Shown here: positions 1-7,590 of the stretch, one piece after another
Layout of the letters: the number at the start of each line of letters is the position of its first letter
Position numbering within the stretch: position 1 is the first letter of the stretch
From: a virus
Strand: one strand, 5' to 3'
Virus record (IMG/VR): IMGVR_UViG_3300022920_000002
Coordinates: 1 to 64,000 of that record
DNA: 64,000 nt
The notes under the pieces: model-generated
What the model saw: the letters and a program-made list of their open reading frames with translations, nothing else
Database searches by the model: none
What the model was told of the DNA's origin: nothing
Position numbers and translations under genes: made by a program

Positions 1-198
1 GTTAGTTAAGATAGTATCGACATCTTGTACGATTTCTGCTCTTACCTCTTCTCCTGATTTAGCAGAAGTCTGTTGTGTACCTACAGTAGTAGAATCTGTC
101 TTAACTGCAGGAGCAGTTGTTTGACCTGGTTTTGAAATCTCACCAGCAGTAAATTCTTCCTGTAATAGTAATGGTTTTTTGAATTTCTTATTTGCCAT
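1..198 (-). CDS. Hypothetical protein, partial (C-terminus beyond left edge)
   Basis: An open frame starts with ATG at 198 and runs off the left edge, giving 66 visible residues. The start MANKKFKKPLLLQEEF is followed by a Thr/Gln/Ser-rich stretch. I do not recognise the family. It lies directly downstream of the capsid gene, after a strong terminator (269-292) and with its own GATATATAA element (239-247) about 40 bases upstream of the ATG, so it is probably a separately expressed late, possibly structural, gene. No Shine-Dalgarno sequence is visible. Confidence 0.75.
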   Translation of the reverse strand, partial: MANKKFKKPLLLQEEFTAGEISKPGQTTAPAVKTDSTTVGTQQTSAKSGEEVRAEIVQDVDTILTN

Positions 199-238
199 AA
201 TATGGTTATGTTTTGTTTTAATTAAAATGTTCGTTTAG

Positions 239-247
239 TTATATATC
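239..247 (-). promoter_or_regulatory. Late-promoter-like element GATATATAA
   Basis: The minus strand reads GATATATAA about 40 bases upstream of the ATG at 198, in the gap after the capsid terminator. The same element recurs upstream of other structural genes. It resembles the T4 late consensus TATAAATA, and a gp55-like sigma factor is encoded at 7125-7502. Promoter function is inferred. Confidence 0.5.
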
Positions 248-268
248 TACCATATTCTGAATAAAAGA

Positions 269-292
269 AAAGGCCCTCAAAAGAGGGCCTTT
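269..292 (-). terminator. Rho-independent terminator after the capsid gene
   Basis: A perfect 10-bp stem (AAAGGCCCTC / GAGGGCCTTT) with a 4-base loop is followed on the minus strand by a T-rich tail. It sits 29 bases past the stop of the capsid gene and would limit read-through into the next gene. Confidence 0.85.
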
Positions 293-320
293 AATATAAA
301 AATTAAGATTGAACTATAAA

Positions 321-1697
321 TTATAGTGCAAAGTTAGTAACAGTGAATTTCTCATACTGAGTACCAGCATGGAATCCAGCTTCTACTAATGCGTATCTAG
401 ATTTTACAGCTACTTTCGGAGCCATAGTACCTTCAACGATTGCTTGAACTGATTCAGCCATTAAGTAAGGCATGAATACTAATCCAGGACCATTACCATC
501 ACCTTTTCTACCAACTAATACTTCATTTGACATGAAATCAATAGATGGGTCAGTGTAAACATTAATACCAGCTACAGAACCTAAAGGATAGATTGAACCT
601 GCAACTTGATTAAATGTGTTAGCCATTGGATAAGCTACGAAACCTGCAACAGATTGTAAAGCAGATGCGATAGCACCACCAACAACTGCGAAGTTACCAG
701 CACCTCTTCTACCTCTTTGAGCGATTAAGTTAGCCGCTGCTAAGATGTTAGTTAAGATTTTTCTTTGCTTATCAGCTTCAGTCTCACCACCAGCTAATGC
801 ATCATTCCAGTTGAAACCAGCGATACCAGAACCAGCCATATCTCTCATCTTTAATAAGATGTGATTGTTGATAGACTGAGTTAATTCGTTAGTTAAAACT
901 GCTTCTACTTGAGCAACAGCATCAACACCGAATTGTTTAAGATCTTGTACTTGTTCTCTTGTTACGGCAGCAGCAACTTGGAAAGTTTGAGCTGAAACGC
1001 TTTTTGAGAATAAAGATAGACCCATTACTTTGTCCATAGTTTGTTCACCAACTTCTCTGTTCATTGGTACACCTAAAAGAGCATCAGATGCAGCACCTGA
1101 AAATTCAGGAATGTGATCTTCTAAAGCTTTTACTAATCTTACATTAGAACCAGCTTCAAAGTATTCTGACATGTTTAAAGTATGTCCATCAGCACCATCA
1201 ACAGTTGCATCAATTGCAATTGAATAGATAGTATCTCCTGAAATTCTTGAAGTACCAGCATCAACAACACCAGTAGCAGCACCTAAAGGAGCAGTTTCTG
1301 AGATTACATAAGTTGGAGAAGTAGTTCCTTTGATTTTACCACCTTCGTAAACGAAATCTAGGTAAGATAAAAGACCCATTGGTCCAGCCATTGGTACAAC
1401 AGGTACTAAATCAAGACCGATTGTTTGTGCAGCAACTTGCATTGCTAAAGGTAAAAGAGTTGGGGCTTTATCGCCTGATCCATCTGCATTACCTGCAGTA
1501 GGGAAGTTTGTTCCTCCCATACCAAAGATGTTACCTGCAGTCCCTAAAGACATGAAGTTTGCATCTTCATAAAGCTTGTGATTGTGACAGTATTCTGACA
1601 TCCAAGCTAGTTTTGCGCTTTCGTTAATTCCAGTTGCTTCCGAGATAATCGGAGACCAAGTGTTTCTAACTTCAGCTTCATTAATTAAATTTGCCAT
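321..1697 (-). CDS. 23: Major capsid protein (T4 gp23-like)
   Basis: This 458-residue protein is the likely main head subunit. Its N-terminus (AEVRNTWSPIISEATG) aligns by eye with the T4 gp23 propeptide region (AELLNKWKPLLEGEG). Its position downstream of protease, scaffold and portal matches T4 order. T4 gp23 (521 residues) is trimmed by gp21 after an (I/L)xE site; candidate sites here are IxE at residues 18-20 (ISE|A) and 24-26 (INE|S), so the propeptide may be much shorter than the 65 residues of T4. A strong terminator follows, and a long leader with a hairpin precedes it. No separate gp24-like vertex protein is seen in the window. Confidence 0.92.
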   Translation of the reverse strand: MANLINEAEVRNTWSPIISEATGINESAKLAWMSEYCHNHKLYEDANFMSLGTAGNIFGMGGTNFPTAGNADGSGDKAPTLLPLAMQVAAQTIGLDLVPVVPMAGPMGLLSYLDFVYEGGKIKGTTSPTYVISETAPLGAATGVVDAGTSRISGDTIYSIAIDATVDGADGHTLNMSEYFEAGSNVRLVKALEDHIPEFSGAASDALLGVPMNREVGEQTMDKVMGLSLFSKSVSAQTFQVAAAVTREQVQDLKQFGVDAVAQVEAVLTNELTQSINNHILLKMRDMAGSGIAGFNWNDALAGGETEADKQRKILTNILAAANLIAQRGRRGAGNFAVVGGAIASALQSVAGFVAYPMANTFNQVAGSIYPLGSVAGINVYTDPSIDFMSNEVLVGRKGDGNGPGLVFMPYLMAESVQAIVEGTMAPKVAVKSRYALVEAGFHAGTQYEKFTVTNFAL

Positions 1698-1777
1698 TTT
1701 GTTAAATTATATTTTTAATGGTTTTATGCTTCTTTCTATTATTAGATTAAAGCTCGACTTGCTTGGGTTTTCTGCTT

Positions 1778-1792
1778 CGATACCCTGTATCG
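1778..1792 (-). other. Hairpin in the capsid mRNA leader
   Basis: The minus strand contains CGATAC AGG GTATCG, a 6-bp stem with a 3-base loop, between the late-promoter-like element (1802-1810) and the capsid ATG (1697). It would lie near the 5' end of the capsid transcript and could stabilise it. Function is inferred. Confidence 0.4.
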
Positions 1793-1801
1793 TCGATTAG
1801 T

Positions 1802-1810
1802 TTATATATT
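1802..1810 (-). promoter_or_regulatory. Late-promoter-like element upstream of capsid gene
   Basis: The minus strand reads AATATATAAAC just after the stop of the protease-scaffold gene and about 105 bases before the capsid ATG. It is one base different from the recurrent GATATATAA element. It would give the capsid gene its own late transcript. Confidence 0.5.
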
Positions 1811-1812
1811 GT

Positions 1813-3993
1813 TTACTTTTTAAATCTTTTCTTTAAGCTTTCAGCGTAGTCAGAAACATCGTATAGTGGCTTGTTTTCTTCCTCAACAACTGTTGATTCA
1901 TTAACTGCCGCTAACTTTTCTAAGTCAACTTTAACCTCTCTTAGATCTCTAGTTTCCCAGAAGTTTCTAACTTGATACTCAGTTTTTAGAGTATGATAGT
2001 TTGCTTGTGCTTTAATTTGTGTTTGTTTTGCTTCAGTTAAAGATTCAAACTTCTCTTTATATTCTGCAGGCATTGCAGTCATAAATAATGGTTCGTTATT
2101 TTTAGATTCAACAACTAGTGTTGCACCTTCAATAATTGAGTTAATTTGAGATTCATTCATGAATGCTCTTTTTGCAACTCTATTTCTAACTTCAGTTTTA
2201 GCATCTTCGTTTAGTGCATTGTAAGCTTCTTGTATAGAACCTGAAACTACATTTAAGAATGCAGGATTTTCATTTTCTTTTACTTGAGCAGCTTCTACTA
2301 ATGCATCTAACTTAGATGAAATTTCGTTTTTGTAAGCTTCTAGTGGATCGTGTGCTCCATCTTCGCCTTCAGTTTCTTCATCACCTTCACCAGCTTCAGC
2401 TTCTTCAGTTTCACCTTCTGGCTCAACTTCAGATACGTCTTCAGTTTCATCTTCTAATTCTTCAGCAGGTTGACCAGCTCCATCTTCAGCAGCAGGATCT
2501 ACATCACCTTCTTTTGAATTATCACCAACTTCTTCTCCGCCTTCAGCTTCTTCTTTTTCAGCACCAGGTGCGTCAACTTCATCTTCTTCTTCAGTTACTT
2601 CTTCAGTCTCTTCAACTTCTTCAGTTTCAGCTACTTCTTCAGCACCTTCACCAGCTTCATCTTCTTCAGCTACTTCTTCAGCACCTTCACCAGCTTCATC
2701 TTCTTCAGTTACTTCTTCAGTTTCAGCTACTTCTTTAGCTCCATCTTCACCTTCATCTTCAGCAGGTAATTCACCAAGTTCAGCTTCTTCAGTTTCATCT
2801 TTAACTTCAGCGTCAGATTTTACTGTTTCATCTTCTAAATCTTCAGCAGGAACTCCAGCTTCATCTTCTTCAGTAACTTCTTCAGTTTCTTCAACTAAAT
2901 TTTCGTTAATTTGAACTGCGATATATTCAGCATACTCAGATACTGATTGTAAGTTTTCTTTTAAATACTCAACGTAAGATAATAGAGCCTTTGCAGAGTC
3001 TGTACTTTCGTTCATACTTTCAGCTAAATAATCAGAAAAGTCTTTAACTTTACTAATACCTTCAGCTAAATGCTCAGAATATTGAATGCCTTGATCTAAT
3101 TTTTCAGCAACAGCCTCAGTATAAGATATACCTTGATCTGCTTTTTCAGCAACGTGTTCTGAATACTGGATTGATTCGTCTAATTTGCCAGCTAAATACT
3201 CAACATATTCTGAGAGAGTATTAACGCTTTCGACGATGTGGTCGTTATGAGATTTTACATCTTCTAACGTGTTGTCTTCGTTTTTTGCACCGATAGACTC
3301 TTTAATGCTTTTCATTTCATTAGCTAAGTACTCAGAATACTTATTGAAATCTTCAGCTTTTACAAATTCTGCCATGTTTTTTTCTTTTATTTCTGTATTT
3401 GTGTTTGTTATTGTAATTTCTTTTTCTGCAACTCCAGTTTCTTCGTTCATTTCATAGATCCAAAGACCTGAGTCGTTATCAAAACCATACGATTCATTTA
3501 CTCTTTTTAATTCAGCGTTAGCAAATCCAGGATCTGCAACTAAATCATAAGTAAATAATTGTTTGATTTTAACCTTTCCATTTGATTCTACAGCACCAGC
3601 AGCTCTTGAAGAGATTTGTAAAGGTACACCAGCATCAACTAGTGCTTTAGCTTGACGTCCAGCGTCAGTATCTAATAGTCTAATTTTACCTTTTACATGC
3701 TTTGATTCTTTATCGTAGAAAAGCTCCTCAATAATGTGTGAAACATTTTTTAGAGAAACATCAAATTGCTGAGGATGATCTAACTCGCCCAATAGCTTAG
3801 AAGATTTAATCTTCTCTTGTAACTGTTGGATTTGAGGAACATACTCAGATTCAGTATAAATTCTGTTGTTTTTGTTTTTAGTGTCAATTTCACCAAAAAT
3901 ACCTTCGAGGATGTACTCTTTATTGTCAGATTCCGCTACGCGTAATTGACTAGAGGACATTTCGACGATTAGTAAATCGTTAACTTTTGCCAT
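1813..3993 (-). CDS. 21: Prohead protease (gp21-like) fused to scaffold/core protein (gp22-like)
   Basis: Residues 1-175 form a T4 gp21-type serine protease: GELDHP carries a candidate catalytic His73 and LQISSRAAG a candidate Ser128/129, with VSHIIEELFYD and DTDAGRQAKALVDAGVP between them, in T4 order. From residue 207 the protein becomes a helical, coiled-coil region with repeated EYLAE-type heptads, then a very acidic Glu-rich repeat region (about 370-560), then a helical C-terminal domain of about 170 residues. This second part looks like a prohead scaffold. The join (residues about 191-206, ITITNTNTEIKEKN) is encoded by A-rich DNA resembling the leaders that precede real starts here, and Met207 could be an internal start giving free scaffold. 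T4 encodes these two functions separately. Confidence 0.88.
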   Translation of the reverse strand: MAKVNDLLIVEMSSSQLRVAESDNKEYILEGIFGEIDTKNKNNRIYTESEYVPQIQQLQEKIKSSKLLGELDHPQQFDVSLKNVSHIIEELFYDKESKHVKGKIRLLDTDAGRQAKALVDAGVPLQISSRAAGAVESNGKVKIKQLFTYDLVADPGFANAELKRVNESYGFDNDSGLWIYEMNEETGVAEKEITITNTNTEIKEKNMAEFVKAEDFNKYSEYLANEMKSIKESIGAKNEDNTLEDVKSHNDHIVESVNTLSEYVEYLAGKLDESIQYSEHVAEKADQGISYTEAVAEKLDQGIQYSEHLAEGISKVKDFSDYLAESMNESTDSAKALLSYVEYLKENLQSVSEYAEYIAVQINENLVEETEEVTEEDEAGVPAEDLEDETVKSDAEVKDETEEAELGELPAEDEGEDGAKEVAETEEVTEEDEAGEGAEEVAEEDEAGEGAEEVAETEEVEETEEVTEEEDEVDAPGAEKEEAEGGEEVGDNSKEGDVDPAAEDGAGQPAEELEDETEDVSEVEPEGETEEAEAGEGDEETEGEDGAHDPLEAYKNEISSKLDALVEAAQVKENENPAFLNVVSGSIQEAYNALNEDAKTEVRNRVAKRAFMNESQINSIIEGATLVVESKNNEPLFMTAMPAEYKEKFESLTEAKQTQIKAQANYHTLKTEYQVRNFWETRDLREVKVDLEKLAAVNESTVVEEENKPLYDVSDYAESLKKRFKK
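2629..2706 (-). repeat. Two 39-bp tandem repeats in the scaffold region
   Basis: Units 2629-2667 and 2668-2706 are identical. They encode two copies of a 13-residue acidic segment (EEDEAGEGAEEVA) inside the Glu-rich part of the protease-scaffold protein. Flanking DNA is similarly repetitive, so copy number probably changes by slippage or recombination. Confidence 0.8.
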
Positions 3994-4016
3994 ATCTATG
4001 GTTTTTATTATTTTTA

Positions 4017-4025
4017 ATATATATC
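4017..4025 (-). promoter_or_regulatory. Late-promoter-like element upstream of protease-scaffold gene
   Basis: The minus strand reads GATATATAT 23 bases upstream of the ATG at 3993. It matches the recurrent element at all but the last base. Confidence 0.45.
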
Positions 4026-4054
4026 ATCTTCTATTTTGTGAATATCTTAATATG

Positions 4055-4396
4055 TTAAATGTCAAGGTCTAGATCATCATCTCCGCCCTCTTCTTCCTTG
4101 CCAGCATCCTTCTCTTCTTCCTTCTCTCCTTCAGCATCTTCAGTCTCTTTATCTAGATAATATTTAACTAGAACATCCATTTCACCTTCAGCAAAAGCAT
4201 CTTGTCCATATTCACTATAGAAATAATCTTTAAATTCTTTTTCAGTTTTAGATGCTGTAATAGCTCCTAGAATTTCAGCTGATTTTATTTCAGATCCTGA
4301 ATCTAAGGTTACTGGTTCCACATATATGCTTGATTCTTCACCGGCCTTTAAGGCGTCTTCGGTGATAAATTCTTCAAATGTTTTGTAAATCTTCAT
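4055..4396 (-). CDS. Small acidic prohead core protein candidate (gp67/gp68 position), with capsid-targeting-like N-terminus
   Basis: A 113-residue protein lies between portal and protease-scaffold, where T4 carries its small core genes 67 and 68. It begins MKIYKTFEEFITE|D, which closely resembles the T4 internal-protein capsid-targeting sequence MKTYQEFIAE, including a gp21-type IxE cleavage site at residue 13. The C-terminal 25 residues are almost all acidic or Lys (ending DDDLDLDI). I infer a prohead core protein cut by the neighbouring protease. Sequence similarity to gp67 or gp68 themselves is not demonstrable by eye. A GATATATAAAC element ends three bases before the ATG. Confidence 0.6.
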   Translation of the reverse strand: MKIYKTFEEFITEDALKAGEESSIYVEPVTLDSGSEIKSAEILGAITASKTEKEFKDYFYSEYGQDAFAEGEMDVLVKYYLDKETEDAEGEKEEEKDAGKEEEGGDDDLDLDI

Positions 4397-4399
4397 AGT

Positions 4400-4408
4400 T
4401 TATATATC
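4400..4408 (-). promoter_or_regulatory. GATATATAA element abutting a start codon
   Basis: The minus strand reads GATATATAAACTATG. The element is only three bases from the ATG at 4396. If it is a -10 box the transcript would start at or inside the start codon, so either a leaderless mRNA or another role is implied. Confidence 0.4.
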
Positions 4409-4438
4409 TCTTTTTCTTAATGATCTAGGGTTTAGCTA

Positions 4439-6037
4439 TTAAAAGCCCATCCCGTCATCTTCAGGTTCTGGTTCATCAGCAGCAGCCTTTGCAGCTTTTG
4501 CTTTAAATGATTTATTAGCATTGATTTCATCATCGGTCAATTTTAAGTATTTTGTTACTAAATATTCTTGATCGAAGTAGTATTCTTCTTCCATAGTCTC
4601 TTGATTAGTTGTCATTAAACTATCTCTCATACTTGAGATAAAGTCTAATCTTAACTGCATGATTTCTTGATTTTTTAATTCAGCAAATACATTCTCTTCA
4701 TTAAATCTTAAAGATACTTGTGTTTTGAATTGTGGATCATCAGTAAATTCTGGATATTTAAGACACATTTGAATATACAATGGCTTAACTAATATCTCTT
4801 GGAATACTGATCTTAGTCTATTAATAAACTTAGCAAACTTAATTTCATCTCTTACCATACCGTCACCAGCTAATGCATAGTCACCACCATCATCTTCATA
4901 TAAGAATCTGTTGTAAGGTATTTTAGAAACTTGTTTTAGTTTATCTTGGAAATATTTAAGAGCTTCTGTATCATTTAATTCTGGTCCTTCACCACCAAGA
5001 GTTTCAATTTCTGGAGTTTCACCATCTTTAGAAGGTAACCAATACTCTTTACTAAATTGTAACATTGGTTTACCATCTGTTGTTAATGATCCTGATTCAA
5101 AATCAAAATCAACAACTTCTTTATAGTTATTCATTAACTGAGCTAACGATTGTTTTGCTCTAGTTTTAGATTTACCACCTACAGGTATAATAAACTTCAT
5201 TCTAAATGAAGCGTTAGTTACAGCCCAGATTACTCTGGTATGTTCCATAATCCTAAGTAGGTTAAATGATCTAGTTAATCTTTCAACATAAGATACTCTT
5301 GATGCTGTTGATAAAGAAGAATATGAAAGATAAATGATTTGAGAATCATATAACACTCTTTCTTTTACTGGATCATCTTTATATTGGATCCATACTTTCT
5401 TACCGTCGTCTTTATTAAAACCAGGCATTAGTGTTACTGGATCAATCTCTTTAAAACCTATAATCTCTTTTTGGTCTGGGGAATAAATTATCTCAAATGA
5501 TAAGTAACCATCTACTAAGAACTTTCTAAAGAAGTACCAAGCTGATTGTTCACCATTAAATCCAAAGTAGTGATAGATTTGTCTAAAGTATTTGTTAAGG
5601 TCTTTGTTAACTTCTTCAGAAACATCAAGACCTAGAATAGAAGGTTGAGCAAAGAAATTCTTTTCATCATATACAACTGCTTCATCACAAAGTATATCTA
5701 GAATATCTTCAACCTCATCGTTCATTGAGAATCTTCTTAATTCATCTCTTTTACCAGGATAATCAATATCAAAGAACGGTACGTTCTTCTTCATATTAAT
5801 ATCTGCCATGGATAGAGCAGCAAATGCTCCGTAAATATCATCGTTGTCTAATCCGAACGGGTTCATCTCTCTATAGCCAAATTGGTCCTCCATAGGGCCA
5901 ATCGCTTGAGATTGTCTAAGTACCAGGTCATCATATCGCATACCAAAAGAACTCAGCGTCTTCAAAGCACTTGAGAGGCTAAATGGTTTTGAGTTTGAAC
6001 TAAATGGTCCGTTTCGTTTGTCAGTAAATCCTGCCAT
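4439..6037 (-). CDS. 20: Portal protein (T4 gp20-like)
   Basis: At 532 residues it matches the T4 portal (524). It forms the dodecameric DNA gate at the head vertex and nucleates prohead assembly. The region TEALKYFQDKLKQVSKIPYNRF followed by an acidic stretch and a long helical segment (FAKFINRLRSVFQEILVKPLYIQ) corresponds to the T4 gp20 pattern of YFKRKLYKSLNVPxSRLE plus FxxFIxRLR. Gene order (portal, small core protein, protease, scaffold, capsid) repeats T4. The start at 6037 follows a 20-base leader after a GATATATAA element. The C-terminus is acidic. Confidence 0.9.
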   Translation of the reverse strand: MAGFTDKRNGPFSSNSKPFSLSSALKTLSSFGMRYDDLVLRQSQAIGPMEDQFGYREMNPFGLDNDDIYGAFAALSMADINMKKNVPFFDIDYPGKRDELRRFSMNDEVEDILDILCDEAVVYDEKNFFAQPSILGLDVSEEVNKDLNKYFRQIYHYFGFNGEQSAWYFFRKFLVDGYLSFEIIYSPDQKEIIGFKEIDPVTLMPGFNKDDGKKVWIQYKDDPVKERVLYDSQIIYLSYSSLSTASRVSYVERLTRSFNLLRIMEHTRVIWAVTNASFRMKFIIPVGGKSKTRAKQSLAQLMNNYKEVVDFDFESGSLTTDGKPMLQFSKEYWLPSKDGETPEIETLGGEGPELNDTEALKYFQDKLKQVSKIPYNRFLYEDDGGDYALAGDGMVRDEIKFAKFINRLRSVFQEILVKPLYIQMCLKYPEFTDDPQFKTQVSLRFNEENVFAELKNQEIMQLRLDFISSMRDSLMTTNQETMEEEYYFDQEYLVTKYLKLTDDEINANKSFKAKAAKAAADEPEPEDDGMGF

Positions 6038-6057
6038 AATATAGTATTATTTCTGTT

Positions 6058-6066
6058 TTATATATC
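6058..6066 (-). promoter_or_regulatory. Late-promoter-like element upstream of portal gene
   Basis: The minus strand reads GATATATAAAAC, ending 20 bases before the ATG at 6037, a spacing compatible with a short leader. It overlaps the stop region of the upstream gene. Confidence 0.5.
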
Positions 6067-6648
6067 TCATTTATTTGGATGGTTTCTAAACATAGCTCTA
6101 ATAGCTCCAACTCCTTTACCTTCTAGATCTGTAAAGTCGCAAAGTGCTATTCTCGACCAGTGTTCAAATGATACCACTGCTTGTTGTGATTTTCGACTAG
6201 GGATATATTGTCTAATCGCGAAATCAAAGCCAAACTTAGCTAAAAAACCTTTAGCGCCATCATAGCTTAATCCTAATTGTGCTTGTGATTTTGCAGGCTT
6301 ACCATCTTGTCCTTTGATAAAACCTTGGAATCTTTCATACACTACATCTAACAGTTCTTCCTTTACATTAGGAGGTAACATGTTTAAATTAATACCACAG
6401 TCATTACCGCCAGCTGGATCTAATGCTAGCACACATGGGTTCTTATCCCACCATTCTGCGTATTTTGGGTCTTCATATCTAAAAACATACAACTGTCCAG
6501 GTCTAAATCTTCTTGATGTAGTTTGTACTGCTGTTTCTCTAATAGCCTTTCTAGAATCTGTAAACCAGCTCTCTGCATCGCCTTTAGCCCTAGCTTTACC
6601 GCCAGACTCTTTAGATAATTCTCGTATGCCTTTTTTAATAGCTCCCAT
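6067..6648 (-). CDS. Conserved late-region protein of unknown function
   Basis: A 193-residue protein between the gp4-like and portal genes. The N-terminus is basic. The middle, RPGQLYVFRYEDPK ... WWDKNPCVLALDPAG ... GINLNMLPP, resembles a widespread family of T4-like phages that has the pattern yDxfPlvfpi ... GlNlHYLPP and is usually annotated only as a structural or hypothetical protein. The tail is basic. Its stop is 30 bases upstream of the portal ATG and its start overlaps the gp4 stop by one base, so it is probably co-expressed with head-completion functions. A DNA-end-protector (gp2) role is possible but not shown. Confidence 0.6.
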   Translation of the reverse strand: MGAIKKGIRELSKESGGKARAKGDAESWFTDSRKAIRETAVQTTSRRFRPGQLYVFRYEDPKYAEWWDKNPCVLALDPAGGNDCGINLNMLPPNVKEELLDVVYERFQGFIKGQDGKPAKSQAQLGLSYDGAKGFLAKFGFDFAIRQYIPSRKSQQAVVSFEHWSRIALCDFTDLEGKGVGAIRAMFRNHPNK

Positions 6649-7124
6649 TATTTAAGTGTCTTTTCAGTTAATACTACAAATCTCATATTTCTACTATCGC
6701 ACCATGCTTGTGCATATTTGTACTTATCAGTATTCTTAACGTATTGTTCTGCTAAAAATTTATATGATTCCAAAGCCTTCTTTGATTTTTTAAGAGGTGG
6801 CTTTGGTTTTTTGATTTGTGCTTCTGGTTTTATTTCAACTATAAACTCTTCTTCAAATCCATCTTCAGTTTTAGTTTTCATATAGAAGTCAGGATAGTAT
6901 TTATGTTCTCTATTATCCTGTCTAGAAATATATTTAATTTCTACTGGTTCGCTTGACCACTTTAATACAGTATCTTTAGTATCGCACATAATACAGAACT
7001 TTCTTTCCCATGAGGAACGATAAATGATCGGCGTTGGGCCGATATACTTATCTGGATTTTCAGGAGTATAATATCCCTGAACAAATCCTGAGTTACCTCT
7101 AGGTTTTAAGTTCTTTATTGACAT
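6648..7124 (-). CDS. 4: Head completion protein (T4 gp4/gp50-like)
   Basis: The 158 residues parallel T4 gp4 (150 aa) along their length: the start is followed by PTPIIYRSSWERKF (T4 KITYRSNWEKFF), WSSEPVEIKYI, a PDFYMK segment (Pro78-Asp79), VEIKPE (Glu97, Lys99) and a final KYKYAQAWCDSRNMRFVVLTE. The PD...ExK pattern fits the TnsA-like PD-(D/E)xK nuclease fold proposed for this family. T4 gp4 acts after packaging to make the head competent for tail joining. One-base overlap with the downstream gene. Confidence 0.85.
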   Translation of the reverse strand: MSIKNLKPRGNSGFVQGYYTPENPDKYIGPTPIIYRSSWERKFCIMCDTKDTVLKWSSEPVEIKYISRQDNREHKYYPDFYMKTKTEDGFEEEFIVEIKPEAQIKKPKPPLKKSKKALESYKFLAEQYVKNTDKYKYAQAWCDSRNMRFVVLTEKTLK

Positions 7125-7502
7125 TTATATGTTAAACATTCCGGAATCCCCGTCACTATTAGAAGTATTTATTCTATCCATTGACATGGTATTCTTATAT
7201 TTGGTTGGATGTATCTTATTCCATCCTTTAGCATATCCTCTTTTTGCTATCTCCGTAAAGTATGCAAATGCATTGGTATACTTAGGATTAAAGTTACGCC
7301 AGTATTTTAAAAGGTCTAATATAGCAAATTGTAAGCAGTCATTTCTATCATCACTACTAACATACACTAATTTTCTAATTGCCCTCTCAGCTAAAAGAAT
7401 TAACATCTTTTCAGCATCTCTCGTTAACTTATCATCCTCTAAAGATTGTACAATTTGATTGTAAAGATCTTTATTATTGAGGTAATTCTTTTTTCTTGGC
7501 AC
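7125..7502 (-). CDS. 55: Late transcription sigma factor (T4 gp55-like)
   Basis: T4 gp55 is a minimal sigma that directs host RNA polymerase to late promoters. This 125-residue protein starts with YLNNKDLYNQIVQSL (T4 YVNNKELLQAIIDW), then has a helix ending AIRKLVYVSSDDRNDCLQFAILDLLKYWRNFNPKYTNAFAYFTEIAKRG, parallel to T4 [28 protein letters not shown], and a basic segment matching the region 2 tail. It is shorter than T4 gp55 (185), lacking most of the C-terminal part that in T4 ends in the clamp-binding motif. It sits directly upstream of the gp4-like gene (adjacent stop and start), with a terminator-bounded gap before it. Confidence 0.8.
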   Translation of the reverse strand: MPRKKNYLNNKDLYNQIVQSLEDDKLTRDAEKMLILLAERAIRKLVYVSSDDRNDCLQFAILDLLKYWRNFNPKYTNAFAYFTEIAKRGYAKGWNKIHPTKYKNTMSMDRINTSNSDGDSGMFNI

Positions 7503-7533
7503 GATTTGTGTTGTTTAATTTACTATTATATGC

Positions 7534-7567
7534 AAAAAAGCCCGAATGTTTCGATACGGGCTTTTTT
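7534..7567 (-). terminator. Bidirectional-looking rho-independent terminator
   Basis: An 11-bp inverted repeat (AAAAAAGCCCG / CGGGCTTTTTT) with a 12-base loop lies 24 bases beyond the stop of the 395-residue gene. Both strands have T-tracts, but all neighbouring genes read on minus. Confidence 0.85.
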
Positions 7568-7590
7568 GTGTTATGTGGATTGCAGTATGA

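Noticed and set aside
2316-2738. 140-codon plus-strand frame, rich in Leu and Gln
   Set aside because: It is the reverse shadow of the Glu/Ala/Thr-rich scaffold repeats on minus.
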